Positions 8,116 to 17,056 of a stretch of DNA of 64,000 nt are shown one piece after another. Location: the NCBI RefSeq assembly GCF_037976825.1, contig NZ_CP150269.1, positions 703,001 through 767,000 on the forward strand, read 5' to 3'. How positions within the stretch are numbered: position 1 is the stretch's first letter; each line of letters starts with the position of its first letter. The notes beneath the pieces are model-generated. The model worked only from the letters and a program-made list of their open reading frames with translations. It ran no database searches and was not told where the DNA came from. Position numbers and translations under genes: made by a program. Origin of the DNA: Paenibacillus sp. FSL K6-1330 (GTDB lineage Bacteria > Bacillota > Bacilli > Paenibacillales > Paenibacillaceae).

Positions 8116-9060
8116 TTACTGTTCAAATTGGAGGAACGGATCCCGGATGGTTATGCGATGCGCTTCCGCATCGCTGATGCCGGCATAGAGATCGGCGGTT
8201 CCGTCTGCATGGCGAACGAGTCCTCCGCTAAATACAACGTCAACCAAATCCGGACGCTTGGTTTCACCAGGCAAGAATTCGGCACGTACGGCAATCAACT
8301 CCATATCGCTAAACTCGCCTGTCTGCGGGTCTAGCGCAAACACCATCGGATAATAGTGGCGCTCCCCGGCTTCGTCGAAGCTTGCCACATGGCCGAGCAC
8401 GCCGACAAGCCCATTGCTCAACAAGTGCAGCTCGTTGGCTCCGCCCCATTCCGCATCGATGAATTGGTCAGCCAGAAGGGGGGCCTCGTTAACGAGTTCT
8501 ACCGTCACATCCTCCAGCGAGCTCACCTTAGTAAACCCGATTTTACCTCGGCCGCCTTTTTCGCCTTGGGGACGGGTGAACACGCCGATTTCGCCGCCGG
8601 CCAGCTCCGTGAGGCGTAGATCCTTCATTGCATCGGGACCCGTGAAGAATAGGGAGAGCTCATTCAGCGTTTTGCCTTTCCAGAATACGGTTCTCCACAT
8701 CAGTGCATTCTCCATCGTGGGGTGAGGAAAGATTTCAACGCCACCCAGAACCAGTTCGCCATGGATAAAGGTGAAGAACGGATCCTGAAGCGTAAAGACT
8801 GGGGCTCCTTCATTCGGTACCCAGATGCCGTCCTGCTCCACGAAGAAGCGGATTTCCGAATGCTCGCTGTCTCGCGATTCCACCCGGCCCGCAATGACGG
8901 TGACTCCATCAATCCGGAAGGGCGCCGTGATATTATATACATCTTTGTCGCCTACACCTGAAAACGAAAGCTTGACCGGGTTCTGAGCCGTGGATTTCTT
9001 GTTTTGATATTCTTGCAACAGGGTTGCGCATGTTTTTACAGAGGATTTATGCAATGCCAC
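8116..9060 (-). CDS. DUF1861 family protein, probable GH130-like propeller, function unknown
   Basis: 314 residues from the GTG at 9060. This start is chosen because TAAGGAGG ends 9 nt upstream; a nominal ATG at 9087 would place that ribosome site inside the coding region. The sequence has repeated blade-like segments ('FSGVGDKDVYNITAPF', 'TVIAGRVESRDS', 'QFIDAEWGGANELHLLSNGL', 'VFSGGLVRHADGTADLYAGI') that suggest a five-bladed propeller related to GH130/GH43 folds. It corresponds to DUF1861 as I recall it; no activity is established to my knowledge. It sits between the GH13 glucosidase and the GH130 phosphorylase, so a role in processing the same oligosaccharide is likely. No signal peptide, so probably cytosolic. 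Confidence 0.75.
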   Translation of the reverse strand: MALHKSSVKTCATLLQEYQNKKSTAQNPVKLSFSGVGDKDVYNITAPFRIDGVTVIAGRVESRDSEHSEIRFFVEQDGIWVPNEGAPVFTLQDPFFTFIHGELVLGGVEIFPHPTMENALMWRTVFWKGKTLNELSLFFTGPDAMKDLRLTELAGGEIGVFTRPQGEKGGRGKIGFTKVSSLEDVTVELVNEAPLLADQFIDAEWGGANELHLLSNGLVGVLGHVASFDEAGERHYYPMVFALDPQTGEFSDMELIAVRAEFLPGETKRPDLVDVVFSGGLVRHADGTADLYAGISDAEAHRITIRDPFLQFEQ

Positions 9061-9100
9061 CGTATGATGCCTCCTTATATGAATCATAAATAATTGCGTG

Positions 9101-10741
9101 TTAGGATACCCAGACCGCAGCTGTGTGCGGCGGGATTTCGATTACTGATCCGCCGAGGGATGCCATCTCGCCGCTTGCAGCAGCCAGCTCCAACCTCTGG
9201 GAGGACCAATCGGATAGGTCCAGCTGAAGCGGCTGATCAGCGAATTGAAGGACAATGACGGCTTCCTCGCAGCCGGATCGTCTGGTATACGCAATTGCCG
9301 ATCCCTCCAATTGCTCCAGCTTTACGTAATCACCGGAGGAGAGGGCAGCATGTTGGACTCGAATCGAGAGCAGCATTTTATAAAAAGAATACATGGAATC
9401 CGGCTGCTCCCGTTGCGCTTCCGCATGGATGTGTTCGTGCCCCGGCCCCATCCCGATCCAAGGAGCCTGATCAGAGAAGCCACCGTATCGACCGCCATTC
9501 CATTGCATGGGGGAACGGGAATAGTCGCGGCTCTTGACCCGGGCCAAGTCCAAAGCCTCCTCTTCCGTTTTTCCATTCTGAAGTGCGGCTTCGTAGTGGC
9601 CGAGGCCCTGGATATCTCTCATGTCCTCGATCCGGTGCGCGATATGGTTCCTCATCCCGATCTCGTCGCCATAGTAGATGAACGGAATGCCCTTCGCCGT
9701 TAACATGAGAGCTGCCATCAGTTTGGCTCTCTGCTCCTCAAGCTCCGTATCGCCTTTGCCAAATCTCGAGATGTGGCGCTGCATGTCATGGCTGCTGAAG
9801 AACAAGGTAGGGAGCTGATCGGATGCGTGCTGGTCTTCCATGCGTTTAATCTCGTTAAATAAATCCTCCGGCCGAAATTGCTCCTGGCTTCCCAGGTTGA
9901 AGTTGAACACCACATCGAGAAGGCCGCTGCCGCTGTAATGGCGCAGGATGTCCATATCCTCAGAACCGACCTCACCTACCATAAAAATGCCTTCCCGCTC
10001 ATGCACATAACGGCAAATGTCGCCGATGGCTTCCACAATCCCGTCTTGGTTCTGATCGTACCGGTGAATCTGTTCGCCGTTGTCATCTACCGGATTATCC
10101 TGGAAATCGCCAGAGACCTTAAGGAAATTGATGACGTCCAACCGGAAGCCGTCGATTCCCTTATCCAGCCAAAATCCCATAACATCCTTCATGGCCCGCC
10201 GGACTTCCGGGTTGGCCCAATTCAGATCCACCTGTTCCTTGGCAAAGGCATGGTAATAATACTGTCCAGTGCCTTCATCCCATTCCCATGCGCTGCCACC
10301 AAAGAAGGACTCCCAGTTATTCGGTGTCCCTTGATGAACGGGAGACTTCCAGATATACCAGTCGCGCTTCGGGGAAAGGGTAGAGGATTTGGACTCCTGG
10401 AACCAGGCATGGGCTGATGAGGTGTGATTCAGCACGAGATCCACAATGACCCGGATGCCCCGCCGATGGGCTTCATGAATGAAACCATCGAAATCTTCCA
10501 TCGTTCCGTATGCCGGATCGACGGCGTAGTAATCCGAAATATCGTAGCCATTATCGATCTTGGGCGATGGATAGAAGGGAGTCAGCCAAATACCGCCGAT
10601 GCCGAGTTCCTTCAGGTAATTCAGCTTGGAAGTGATCCCCTTAAAATCTCCGAGGCCATCCCCGTTGCCGTCGCAGAAGCTTGGCATGTAAATTTCATAA
10701 AAGACGGTTTCTTGCCACCACTTTTTTTGGTTTCTGTCCAT
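9101..10741 (-). CDS. GH13_31 alpha-glucosidase, probably oligo-1,6-glucosidase type
   Basis: 546 residues from the ATG at 10741 (GGGAG 9 nt upstream); longer upstream starts in frame lack a good ribosome site. All four conserved GH13 regions are present: I 'DLVLNH', II 'GFRLDVINF' (nucleophile Asp202), III 'GEVGSED' (acid/base Glu257) and IV 'FSSHDMQ' (transition-state Asp). Val follows the nucleophile, a feature linked in this subfamily to preference for alpha-1,6 over alpha-1,4 bonds. No signal peptide, so it acts on imported oligosaccharides in the cytosol. It lies between the permease genes and DUF1861, implying that the imported sugar carries an alpha-glucosyl residue. Confidence 0.92.
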   Translation of the reverse strand: MDRNQKKWWQETVFYEIYMPSFCDGNGDGLGDFKGITSKLNYLKELGIGGIWLTPFYPSPKIDNGYDISDYYAVDPAYGTMEDFDGFIHEAHRRGIRVIVDLVLNHTSSAHAWFQESKSSTLSPKRDWYIWKSPVHQGTPNNWESFFGGSAWEWDEGTGQYYYHAFAKEQVDLNWANPEVRRAMKDVMGFWLDKGIDGFRLDVINFLKVSGDFQDNPVDDNGEQIHRYDQNQDGIVEAIGDICRYVHEREGIFMVGEVGSEDMDILRHYSGSGLLDVVFNFNLGSQEQFRPEDLFNEIKRMEDQHASDQLPTLFFSSHDMQRHISRFGKGDTELEEQRAKLMAALMLTAKGIPFIYYGDEIGMRNHIAHRIEDMRDIQGLGHYEAALQNGKTEEEALDLARVKSRDYSRSPMQWNGGRYGGFSDQAPWIGMGPGHEHIHAEAQREQPDSMYSFYKMLLSIRVQHAALSSGDYVKLEQLEGSAIAYTRRSGCEEAVIVLQFADQPLQLDLSDWSSQRLELAAASGEMASLGGSVIEIPPHTAAVWVS

Positions 10742-10877
10742 ACGTTTCCACTCCCAGATGAAAGCTGTTTTCATCCCTTTATTTAAGAGAAGCCAGGATA
10801 GGGAGGTTGTAAAGTACAGACCCTCATATTCGAGCTTCCTGCAACGTTCCGATGCGCCTTTTGAAGCCAACGGCGTT

Positions 10878-11717
10878 TTATTTGAGACTGAACTGCATGC
10901 CTTCCTTGAATTTTTTGCCGAAGATCGCGAACATGATAATAATCGGCACGGTGAGCAGGACGGATGCCGCATAGAGCGGACCCGGGTAACTGCCGTATGG
11001 CCCGAACATCTGGGACAAGAGTACGTTGAGCGTCAGCATGTTGTCGCTGCGGACAACGATCATATCCCATAAAAGCTCGGTCCAGCGCTCCATCAGCAAG
11101 AAGAGGAAGATCACTGCAGTGATGGATTTGGACATGGGCAGCATGATTTTGTACAAAATCTTGAAGTCCGATGCCCCATCCAGCTTCGCTGCTTCGATAA
11201 AAGCATCCGGCACGGCTTTGAAAAAGTTGGTGTACATGAAGATCGCCCATAAACTGATGGCTTTTGGAATGATCATCGCCCAGTACGTATCGTAAAGTCC
11301 GACCTTCTGGATAATGAGAAAGTTCGGAATCAAGAGAATGATCGCCGGGAAAAACATATGGAACAACACAAAGTTATTCACGGTGTCGCGTCCCCGGAAT
11401 TTCAATTTGGACAGCGCATAGGCCACCATGATTCCGAACAGCATCATAAGGAAGGTGGAGGCTACCGAGACGATGACGCTGTTGAAGAAGGCGTTCATCC
11501 ATGGCCGGGCAATGCCAACCTCGCCCCCGGTAAGAAGCCATTCATAAGATTTTAAAGAGAATTTGCTTGGAACGAGCTGCCTGTCTACCTGCGCCCAATC
11601 GGCAAAAGAGTTGAGCACCATGTACAAGTAGGGGTACACCATGACGAGAAGCAGAAGGGTTGCCAGTACATAGCGGCCCGCAAGACGACGTTTACTATAT
11701 TTCTTAGACCCAACCAT
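10878..11717 (-). CDS. Carbohydrate ABC transporter permease (MalG type)
   Basis: 279 residues with six predicted membrane helices and the cytoplasmic EAA loop that contacts the ATPase ('EAAKLDGASDFKILYKIMLP'). It ends 'FKEGMQFSLK' in the style of MalG/AraQ permeases. The start overlaps the preceding permease by 14 bp, so translation is probably coupled. No ATPase gene lies in the locus, so a shared MsmX/MalK-type ATPase encoded elsewhere is expected (established for many Bacillales sugar importers). About 136 bp separate it from the GH13 start. Confidence 0.92.
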   Translation of the reverse strand: MVGSKKYSKRRLAGRYVLATLLLLVMVYPYLYMVLNSFADWAQVDRQLVPSKFSLKSYEWLLTGGEVGIARPWMNAFFNSVIVSVASTFLMMLFGIMVAYALSKLKFRGRDTVNNFVLFHMFFPAIILLIPNFLIIQKVGLYDTYWAMIIPKAISLWAIFMYTNFFKAVPDAFIEAAKLDGASDFKILYKIMLPMSKSITAVIFLFLLMERWTELLWDMIVVRSDNMLTLNVLLSQMFGPYGSYPGPLYAASVLLTVPIIIMFAIFGKKFKEGMQFSLK

Positions 11718-12585
11718 TTCGTTTCCCCCAGCTTTCCAGCAGTTTACGAATCACGAAGATGGAGATGAACGTTACGATGGATGCCATAATGGCAATCGCA
11801 GACGCATATCCGGCTTGCAAGTTCGTAAAGGCTTGATTAAAGATTTCCATCTGCCATGTATTGGTTGCAAAGTTCGGTCCGCCGCCTGTCAGCTGGTAAA
11901 CTTCCGTGAAGATGCCGAAGGTTACGCCGAACGAGAGAATGAGTGTTGTATACAAGGCAGGGTACAAGAGCGGCAGCGTGATTTTCCAGAATCGCTGCCT
12001 GTCGGTTACCCCATCAATGGCAGCTGCTTCATAGACTTCCTTATCAATGCTTTCAAGTCCCGAAGTCAGGATTAAGGCGTAATAACCCGTGAACTTCCAG
12101 GCCAAAATCAGACCGACGATAAACAGCGCCGAGAACGGTGAGCCGAGCCAGTCGATATTGATCCCGAAGGTGCCTCTCAAAAATTCATTGACCGGACTGT
12201 TGTAGGACAAGAAGCCTTGTACAATCAGGGAAGCAACAACGCCTGAGGACAGATACGGCAGGAAGAAGCCGATCAGGTACACGCTTTTGAACTTGGGCAA
12301 TCCCTGAATAACAACAGCGACGGCGAGCGACATGGCGGTTACCAGTGGAACAAACAGCATCATGAACTTGTAGGTAACCCAGAAGGCGGATTGCACCCCG
12401 GGTGCGGCCATGGCCTTCCGGAAATTATCCAGCCCTACAAAATCAAATTCAGGAGCAATCAGGTCCCAATTCGTAAAAGAAAGGTATAAGGACCAAAGGA
12501 GCGGTCCCAGGAAAAATACCAATCCGAAAATAATGTAGGGACTGGCAAAAAGCCAGCCCAACTTATTGTTTTGCTTATTAATCAT
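11704..12585 (-). CDS. Sugar ABC transporter permease (MalF/UgpA type)
   Basis: 293 residues, six membrane helices and the EAA loop 'EAAAIDGVTDRQRFWKITLP'. The N-terminus ('GWLFASPYIIFGLVFFLGPL') is the usual first helix of the short MalF-like permeases. The start ATG is only 2 bp after the stop of the binding-protein gene; the ribosome site AAGGTG lies inside that gene's end. Together with the MalG-type partner it forms the membrane channel for the oligosaccharide delivered by the lipoprotein. Confidence 0.92.
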   Translation of the reverse strand: MINKQNNKLGWLFASPYIIFGLVFFLGPLLWSLYLSFTNWDLIAPEFDFVGLDNFRKAMAAPGVQSAFWVTYKFMMLFVPLVTAMSLAVAVVIQGLPKFKSVYLIGFFLPYLSSGVVASLIVQGFLSYNSPVNEFLRGTFGINIDWLGSPFSALFIVGLILAWKFTGYYALILTSGLESIDKEVYEAAAIDGVTDRQRFWKITLPLLYPALYTTLILSFGVTFGIFTEVYQLTGGGPNFATNTWQMEIFNQAFTNLQAGYASAIAIMASIVTFISIFVIRKLLESWGKRNGWV

Positions 12586-12587
12586 GA

Positions 12588-13907
12588 TTAAAGTTCACCT
12601 TCAATCGCTTTCTTCATGTTATTCCAACCGGTTTGCGGATCGATTTCTCCGCGGATGACCTTATTAAATGCTTCTTGTCCAATCAAGGTTTGAAGCTCAT
12701 TAAACTTCGGATTATCCATGGCTGGAACGCCTTTGGACACCGCTTCTGCATAAGGAGCCAGTTCCGGTTTCTCGGCGAGGATCTGCTTGAAGCCTTCCAC
12801 TTCGTTCAGATCATCGCGCGCCGGAGGCAGGTTGGTTTGCTTGAACCATTTCACGTCATTTTCCTCGTTGGAATAAACCCATTTCAAAAATTCGGCGGCA
12901 GCCTGCTGCGATGCTTCCGGAGCTGCGGAGAAGATAACCAGGCCTTTTGCATCCGCGTAGGTTTTTGCATCTGCCGGATCCATATGATCCGGTACCGGAG
13001 GCAGGGTCAGGGTGAAGTTTTCTCCGTATTTAAGTTCAGGATATTTCGTTGCCCACATATCGAATGTCCAAGGACCGATATCAGTGAATACCCCCGCACC
13101 GGTTTCGAATGGATCGGTTGCATTCTGCGCCAATACACCGCCAGCTTTACGAAGGTCATCAACGAAAGTCAGCATTTCCACCCCAGCTTTATCGTCCGCG
13201 ACAAGGTTTTGGCCTTCGATAAATTTGTTGCCGTCCGAAGCTGCGTTGTAGAGCAAGAAGAAATCGAACCAGCGTTTCCAGGCCGTAGGGTCTGCAAGGT
13301 CGGCGCCTTTAGCCCACATATATTTATCCGGATATTTCGCTTTCAGCTTCGTTGTGGCTTCCAGAACTTCACTGTACGTTTGAGGCGGCTCATTATATCC
13401 GATCTCTTTCAGGAAATCCGTACGCCATCCGATCAGCATCGGGTTAGAGTAGATCGGCAATACATATTGGTGGCCGTCCGCGAATTCCCAAGGAGCGATC
13501 GTTTCGGTCATGTTACGGGACTCGACCATTTCCTTAAATTGCGGCAGTTCATCAAGAGCTACAAGCGCTTTACTATTGGATAGCTGCGCGGCGAATCCGC
13601 GGTTAATATTCTCAGCTACCGTCGGTGCATTCCCGCCTGCGATGGATGCCTGAATACTTGCCTCAGAGCTTGGTGATTCTTTAATCGCGCTAACGTTTAC
13701 CTTTACGTCCGGATTCACGGTTTCGTACTCTTTGGCCATCTCTTGCCAAAATGCTTGCTGCGGCGGGTTAGGTGCCGCCCAGAATTCGACGGTGGTTACG
13801 CCGTCTGCGCTTTGACCGCCATTGCTGCCGCCGTTGCCGCAAGCGGCGAGTACCGTTCCGCCTACCAATGAGATTGCTAGAAGCAAAGAAATTCTTGATT
13901 TTTTCAT
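12588..13907 (-). CDS. Sugar ABC transporter substrate-binding lipoprotein
   Basis: 439 residues from the ATG at 13907 (AGGAGG upstream); an in-frame upstream ATG has no such site. The signal peptide 'MKKSRISLLLAISLVGG' ends in the lipobox LAAC with Cys23 as the lipidated residue, followed by a Gly/Asn/Ser-rich linker, so it is anchored on the outer face of the membrane. The mature part has the family 1 (MalE-like) fold pattern ('TVEFWAAPNPPQQAFWQEMA', 'DIGPWTFDMWATKYPEL', 'EFLKWVYSNEENDVKWF'). First gene of the minus-strand operon, under a LacI-type palindrome. Confidence 0.92.
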   Translation of the reverse strand: MKKSRISLLLAISLVGGTVLAACGNGGSNGGQSADGVTTVEFWAAPNPPQQAFWQEMAKEYETVNPDVKVNVSAIKESPSSEASIQASIAGGNAPTVAENINRGFAAQLSNSKALVALDELPQFKEMVESRNMTETIAPWEFADGHQYVLPIYSNPMLIGWRTDFLKEIGYNEPPQTYSEVLEATTKLKAKYPDKYMWAKGADLADPTAWKRWFDFFLLYNAASDGNKFIEGQNLVADDKAGVEMLTFVDDLRKAGGVLAQNATDPFETGAGVFTDIGPWTFDMWATKYPELKYGENFTLTLPPVPDHMDPADAKTYADAKGLVIFSAAPEASQQAAAEFLKWVYSNEENDVKWFKQTNLPPARDDLNEVEGFKQILAEKPELAPYAEAVSKGVPAMDNPKFNELQTLIGQEAFNKVIRGEIDPQTGWNNMKKAIEGEL

Positions 13908-13959
13908 ATTGACCCTTCCTCCTAAATGCAAGATGTCTACCAAACGTTGACACTGCTAT

Positions 13960-13977
13960 TTTTGTAACGTTACAAAA
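13960..13977. promoter_or_regulatory. Perfect 18-bp LacI-type operator
   Basis: TTTTGTAACGTTACAAAA, a perfect palindrome with the central CG pair typical of LacI-family operators. It lies about 30-45 bp downstream of the predicted start of the leftward operon, a position suited to blocking elongation. The divergent LacI gene at 14254 is the obvious candidate regulator. Confidence 0.7.
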
Positions 13978-14012
13978 TAGGATTACTAATTACTGAAAGC
14001 GTTGTATTCACA

Positions 14013-14041
14013 TTATTATTCATGACTAATAGTTTTGTCAA
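14013..14041 (-). promoter_or_regulatory. SigA-type promoter of the binding-protein/permease/GH13/GH130 operon
   Basis: On the minus strand TTGACA (14041-14036), a 17-bp spacer and TAATAA (14018-14013). A cre-like TGAAAGCGTT (13994-14003) sits near the expected start site, hinting at CcpA control, but it is an imperfect match. Confidence 0.6.
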
Positions 14042-14078
14042 CGCTTTAACCTGCGAAATACAACAAACAATTAATTCC

Positions 14079-14094
14079 TGTGAGGTAGATCACA
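14079..14094. promoter_or_regulatory. Perfect CRP/FNR-family binding site
   Basis: TGTGA (14079-14083), six bases, TCACA (14090-14094), an exact match to the CRP/FNR consensus. Its centre is about 80 bp upstream of the predicted start of the leftward operon, a spacing compatible with activation from upstream. The regulator is not in the window. Confidence 0.55.
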
Positions 14095-14118
14095 TGAATA
14101 TATTACTTTACATAATTA

Positions 14119-14150
14119 TTTTGTAACGTTAAAATAATGTTTGTAATGTT
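14119..14150. promoter_or_regulatory. Second, imperfect LacI-type operator and a half-site
   Basis: TTTTGTAACGTTAAAAT around 14119-14134 shares the TTTTGTAACGTT core of the perfect operator at 13960; a further TTTGTAATGTT lies at about 14140-14150. The spacing of roughly 155 bp between operators would allow looping by a tetrameric or bivalent repressor, and the site lies just upstream of the lacI promoter region. Confidence 0.5.
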
Positions 14151-14253
14151 CGGGCGAGAGCTTTCAAATCTCTGTTTGTTTTCGGTATAGTATGATGAGA
14201 ATCCATTCGTCCTATACAACTATTCTTACTATAAAGAGAAAGGAACGTTATCC

Positions 14254-15285
14254 TTGACCAAGCCAAAAGTTACGATGCAGGACATCGCAGAACACTTGCA
14301 AATCTCCAAAAATTCGGTTTCGCAAGCACTATCAGGTAAAGGCGGTGTCAGCGAGGAGACGCGCAAGCTCATCATGCAAACGGCCGATGAGCTGGGCTAC
14401 ATCTATACCGGAAATCGCAAGCGATCCTCGGATCAAGAGGACAAGGAAGAATCTACAGGCAGTATTGCTTTAGTAGCAACGGATTTTGCCTTCTCTATGC
14501 GGGGCTTTTTCGGGGAAATCTACCTTACTATAGAAAATGAAGTGCAGAAGAGAGGGAAGAAGCTGCTGATCCAATCCATTTCCCAGCAGATGATGAAGGA
14601 TCAGACGCTGCCCCCTTTTATCGAGGGAAGGGAAGTTGACGGGATCTTGATCCTTTCGCATCTTAGTACCGAATATATGAACACCTTGATCGATACCGGT
14701 ATTCCTACCGTGCTCATCGATCATCACCATCCGGATGTGCAAGCCGACGCTATTCTTACGAACAACCGGTTCAGCGCCTATCATGTCGTTAAGTACCTCT
14801 ATGAGCTCGGGCATACACGCATCGGCTTTGTCGGCAATACTTCCTTCTCCCCGAGCTATTATGAACGTCTGGAAGGGTTCCGGCTTGCCCATCATGAACT
14901 CGGCATTGAGCTGCACCCGAAATGGATTCTTAGCGACGCGCTGGAAGATCAGGAATTTATGGAGAAGCGGCTGCAGGGGCTGGACGAACAGCCTACTGCC
15001 TGGTTCTGCGTGAATGACGGTCTCGGGTTTATCGTGAATTCGACCATTTATAATATGGGCTATCAGATTCCGGGCGATATTTCCATTGTCAGCTTTGATA
15101 ACGGACAGCTTTCCAGGTTGGCTACGCCCAAGACAACCACCATGGGAGTGGACCTGAGACTATTCGGCAAAACGGCGATCCGGCAGCTGTTCTGGCGAAT
15201 GAAGCAGCCGGACGCGCCGCATATGGAGCTGCTGCTACCAACAACACTTATTGAACGCGATTCGACATCGGCTCCGCGCAATTAA
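14254..15285 (+). CDS. LacI family transcriptional regulator of the GH130/GH13 locus
   Basis: 343 residues from a TTG start (AAAGGA about 10 nt upstream). The N-terminal helix-turn-helix and hinge ('VTMQDIAEHLQISKNSVSQAL') are followed by a periplasmic-binding-protein-like effector domain ('GSIALVATDFAF', 'VDGILILSHL', 'GHTRIGFVGN', 'ISIVSFDNGQLSRLATP'). It is divergent from the transporter operon and 41 bp upstream of the phosphohexomutase, with which it is probably co-transcribed. It presumably represses the locus until the sugar or its phosphate is bound. Confidence 0.92.
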   Translation: MTKPKVTMQDIAEHLQISKNSVSQALSGKGGVSEETRKLIMQTADELGYIYTGNRKRSSDQEDKEESTGSIALVATDFAFSMRGFFGEIYLTIENEVQKRGKKLLIQSISQQMMKDQTLPPFIEGREVDGILILSHLSTEYMNTLIDTGIPTVLIDHHHPDVQADAILTNNRFSAYHVVKYLYELGHTRIGFVGNTSFSPSYYERLEGFRLAHHELGIELHPKWILSDALEDQEFMEKRLQGLDEQPTAWFCVNDGLGFIVNSTIYNMGYQIPGDISIVSFDNGQLSRLATPKTTTMGVDLRLFGKTAIRQLFWRMKQPDAPHMELLLPTTLIERDSTSAPRN

Positions 15286-15326
15286 CATAAATGATTCGAT
15301 GATTTCGAGATGGAGGCATTCACAAT

Positions 15327-17054
15327 ATGACCACTCAAGCACAAGAACAAGCTGTACAGGCATATGACCGATGGCTGAACAGCGGGGTGATTGACGAAGC
15401 GTCCAAGGATGAGCTTCGCGCTATTGCACATAACAAGAGCGAAATCGCAGACCGTTTCTATAAGGAACTGGAATTCGGAACCGGCGGACTGCGGGGCGTG
15501 ATCGGCGCAGGCAGCAATCGTATCAATATCTATACCGTGGGGAAAGCAACCCAAGGGCTTGCTGCTGCGCTAAAGCAGGAGTACGAATCGCCTTCGGCGG
15601 TGATTGCGTACGACTCTAGGCATTTTTCTCCCGAATTTGCGCTTGAAGCGGCACGGGTGCTCGCAGGGAATGGCGTTAAGGCCTATGTATTTCAAGCTCT
15701 CCGTCCGACGCCTGAATTGTCTTATGCCGTGCGGCATCTGAACGCAGAGGCGGGAATCGTGATTACCGCAAGCCATAATCCACCGGAATATAACGGATAT
15801 AAGGTGTACGGTCCGGACGGTGGGCAGATTACGCCCGATACGGCAGCCAGAGTGATTGAGGAGATCGGGCATGTCGCTTCTTTTGAAGAAATCCGTAAGT
15901 TGGACCGGGCAGAGGCGGAAGAGAGCGGCCTGCTCGTATGGCTCGGCCAAGAGATCGATGATGCTTATACCCTCGCCGTTGCAGGCATAAGCCAAAATCC
16001 CGGAATCCTACCTGAAGCCAGCATCAATTACCGAATCGTATTTACGCCGCTGCATGGAACCGGTAACGTTCCTGTACGTGCTGTTCTAAAGCATCTGGGT
16101 TTTCAGCATGTGGATATCGTGCCGGAGCAAGAACAACCGGATGCCAATTTCTCAACCGTGCAATCGCCTAACCCCGAAGAACATGCCGCATTTGAGATTG
16201 CCATTGCCCAGGCCAAGGCATGCGCGGCTGACCTCATTCTGGGAACCGACCCGGATGCGGACCGCATGGGGGCTGCCATTCAGAATGATCAAGGACAGTA
16301 TTTCATCCTTAGCGGCAACCAGTCCGGTGCCATCATGGTGCACTACTTGCTGGAATCCATGAAGAAAAAAGGAACGCTTCCGGAGAATGGTGCGATCATC
16401 AAGACGATTGTGACCAGCGAAATGGGAGCTGCCATCGCGGCTGCATACGGCATGACCGTCTTCAACACGCTGACTGGATTTAAATACATCGGGGAGAAAA
16501 TGACGCAGTTCGAGAAGACCGGAGCGTTTACCTTCATTTTTGGTTATGAGGAAAGTTACGGTTATCTTGCCGGCAGCTATGCTCGCGATAAGGACGCTGT
16601 CGTTGCAGCCATGCTCATGGCCGAGGCGGGTGCTTACTATAAAACGCAAGGTAAGTCTTTATATGAAGTGCTCCAAGAGTTGTACCGAACCTACGGCTAT
16701 TTCGCCGAGAAGCTGGAGACGAGAACGCTTAAGGGCATTCAAGGTATACAGCTGATTGCAGGCATCATGAGCGCTTGGCGTGAATCGGCACCAAGCGAAG
16801 TGGCGGGGATTGAACTCATCGGAACCGAGGATTTCAGCCGGGGACTGCATGGTCTGCCGCAAGAGAATGTGCTGAAATTCCATCTTGCCGACGGCAGCTG
16901 GTTCTGCCTTCGTCCGTCCGGCACGGAGCCGAAGATCAAGTTGTATTTTGCTGTTCAGGGCAGCAGGTATGAGGATGCACAGGCTAAGATCGCTGCGCTT
17001 ACGGAAGATGTAATGGCTCGAATTGATGTTTATATCGAACAGCATCAGACATAG
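15327..17054 (+). CDS. pgcA: Alpha-phosphohexomutase (phosphoglucomutase/phosphomannomutase)
   Basis: 575 residues, the length of the PgcA-type alpha-D-phosphohexomutases. All active-site elements are visible: the phosphoserine loop 'ITASHNPPEYNGYK' near residue 145, the metal loop 'GTDPDADRMG', the sugar-binding 'GYEESYGYL' and the phosphate-binding C-terminal loop 'RPSGTEPKIKLYF'. It interconverts hexose-1-phosphate (alpha) and hexose-6-phosphate in the cytosol. Placed after the LacI regulator, it fits the alpha-mannose-1-phosphate made by the GH130 enzyme (inference). A housekeeping glucose role is the alternative, so the symbol is tentative. Confidence 0.9.
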   Translation: MTTQAQEQAVQAYDRWLNSGVIDEASKDELRAIAHNKSEIADRFYKELEFGTGGLRGVIGAGSNRINIYTVGKATQGLAAALKQEYESPSAVIAYDSRHFSPEFALEAARVLAGNGVKAYVFQALRPTPELSYAVRHLNAEAGIVITASHNPPEYNGYKVYGPDGGQITPDTAARVIEEIGHVASFEEIRKLDRAEAEESGLLVWLGQEIDDAYTLAVAGISQNPGILPEASINYRIVFTPLHGTGNVPVRAVLKHLGFQHVDIVPEQEQPDANFSTVQSPNPEEHAAFEIAIAQAKACAADLILGTDPDADRMGAAIQNDQGQYFILSGNQSGAIMVHYLLESMKKKGTLPENGAIIKTIVTSEMGAAIAAAYGMTVFNTLTGFKYIGEKMTQFEKTGAFTFIFGYEESYGYLAGSYARDKDAVVAAMLMAEAGAYYKTQGKSLYEVLQELYRTYGYFAEKLETRTLKGIQGIQLIAGIMSAWRESAPSEVAGIELIGTEDFSRGLHGLPQENVLKFHLADGSWFCLRPSGTEPKIKLYFAVQGSRYEDAQAKIAALTEDVMARIDVYIEQHQT

Positions 17055-17056
17055 AA

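Noticed and set aside
10742..10972. N-terminal extension of the GH13_31 glucosidase
   Set aside because: It would overlap the upstream permease gene end; family alignment begins at the start chosen.
12633..13583. 316-codon open frame on the plus strand
   Set aside because: Antisense to the sugar-binding lipoprotein gene; translation looks like a shadow of it.
13994..14003. cre site in the GH130 operon promoter
   Set aside because: TGAAAGCGTT matches only half of the consensus; recorded as cre-like only within the promoter entry.
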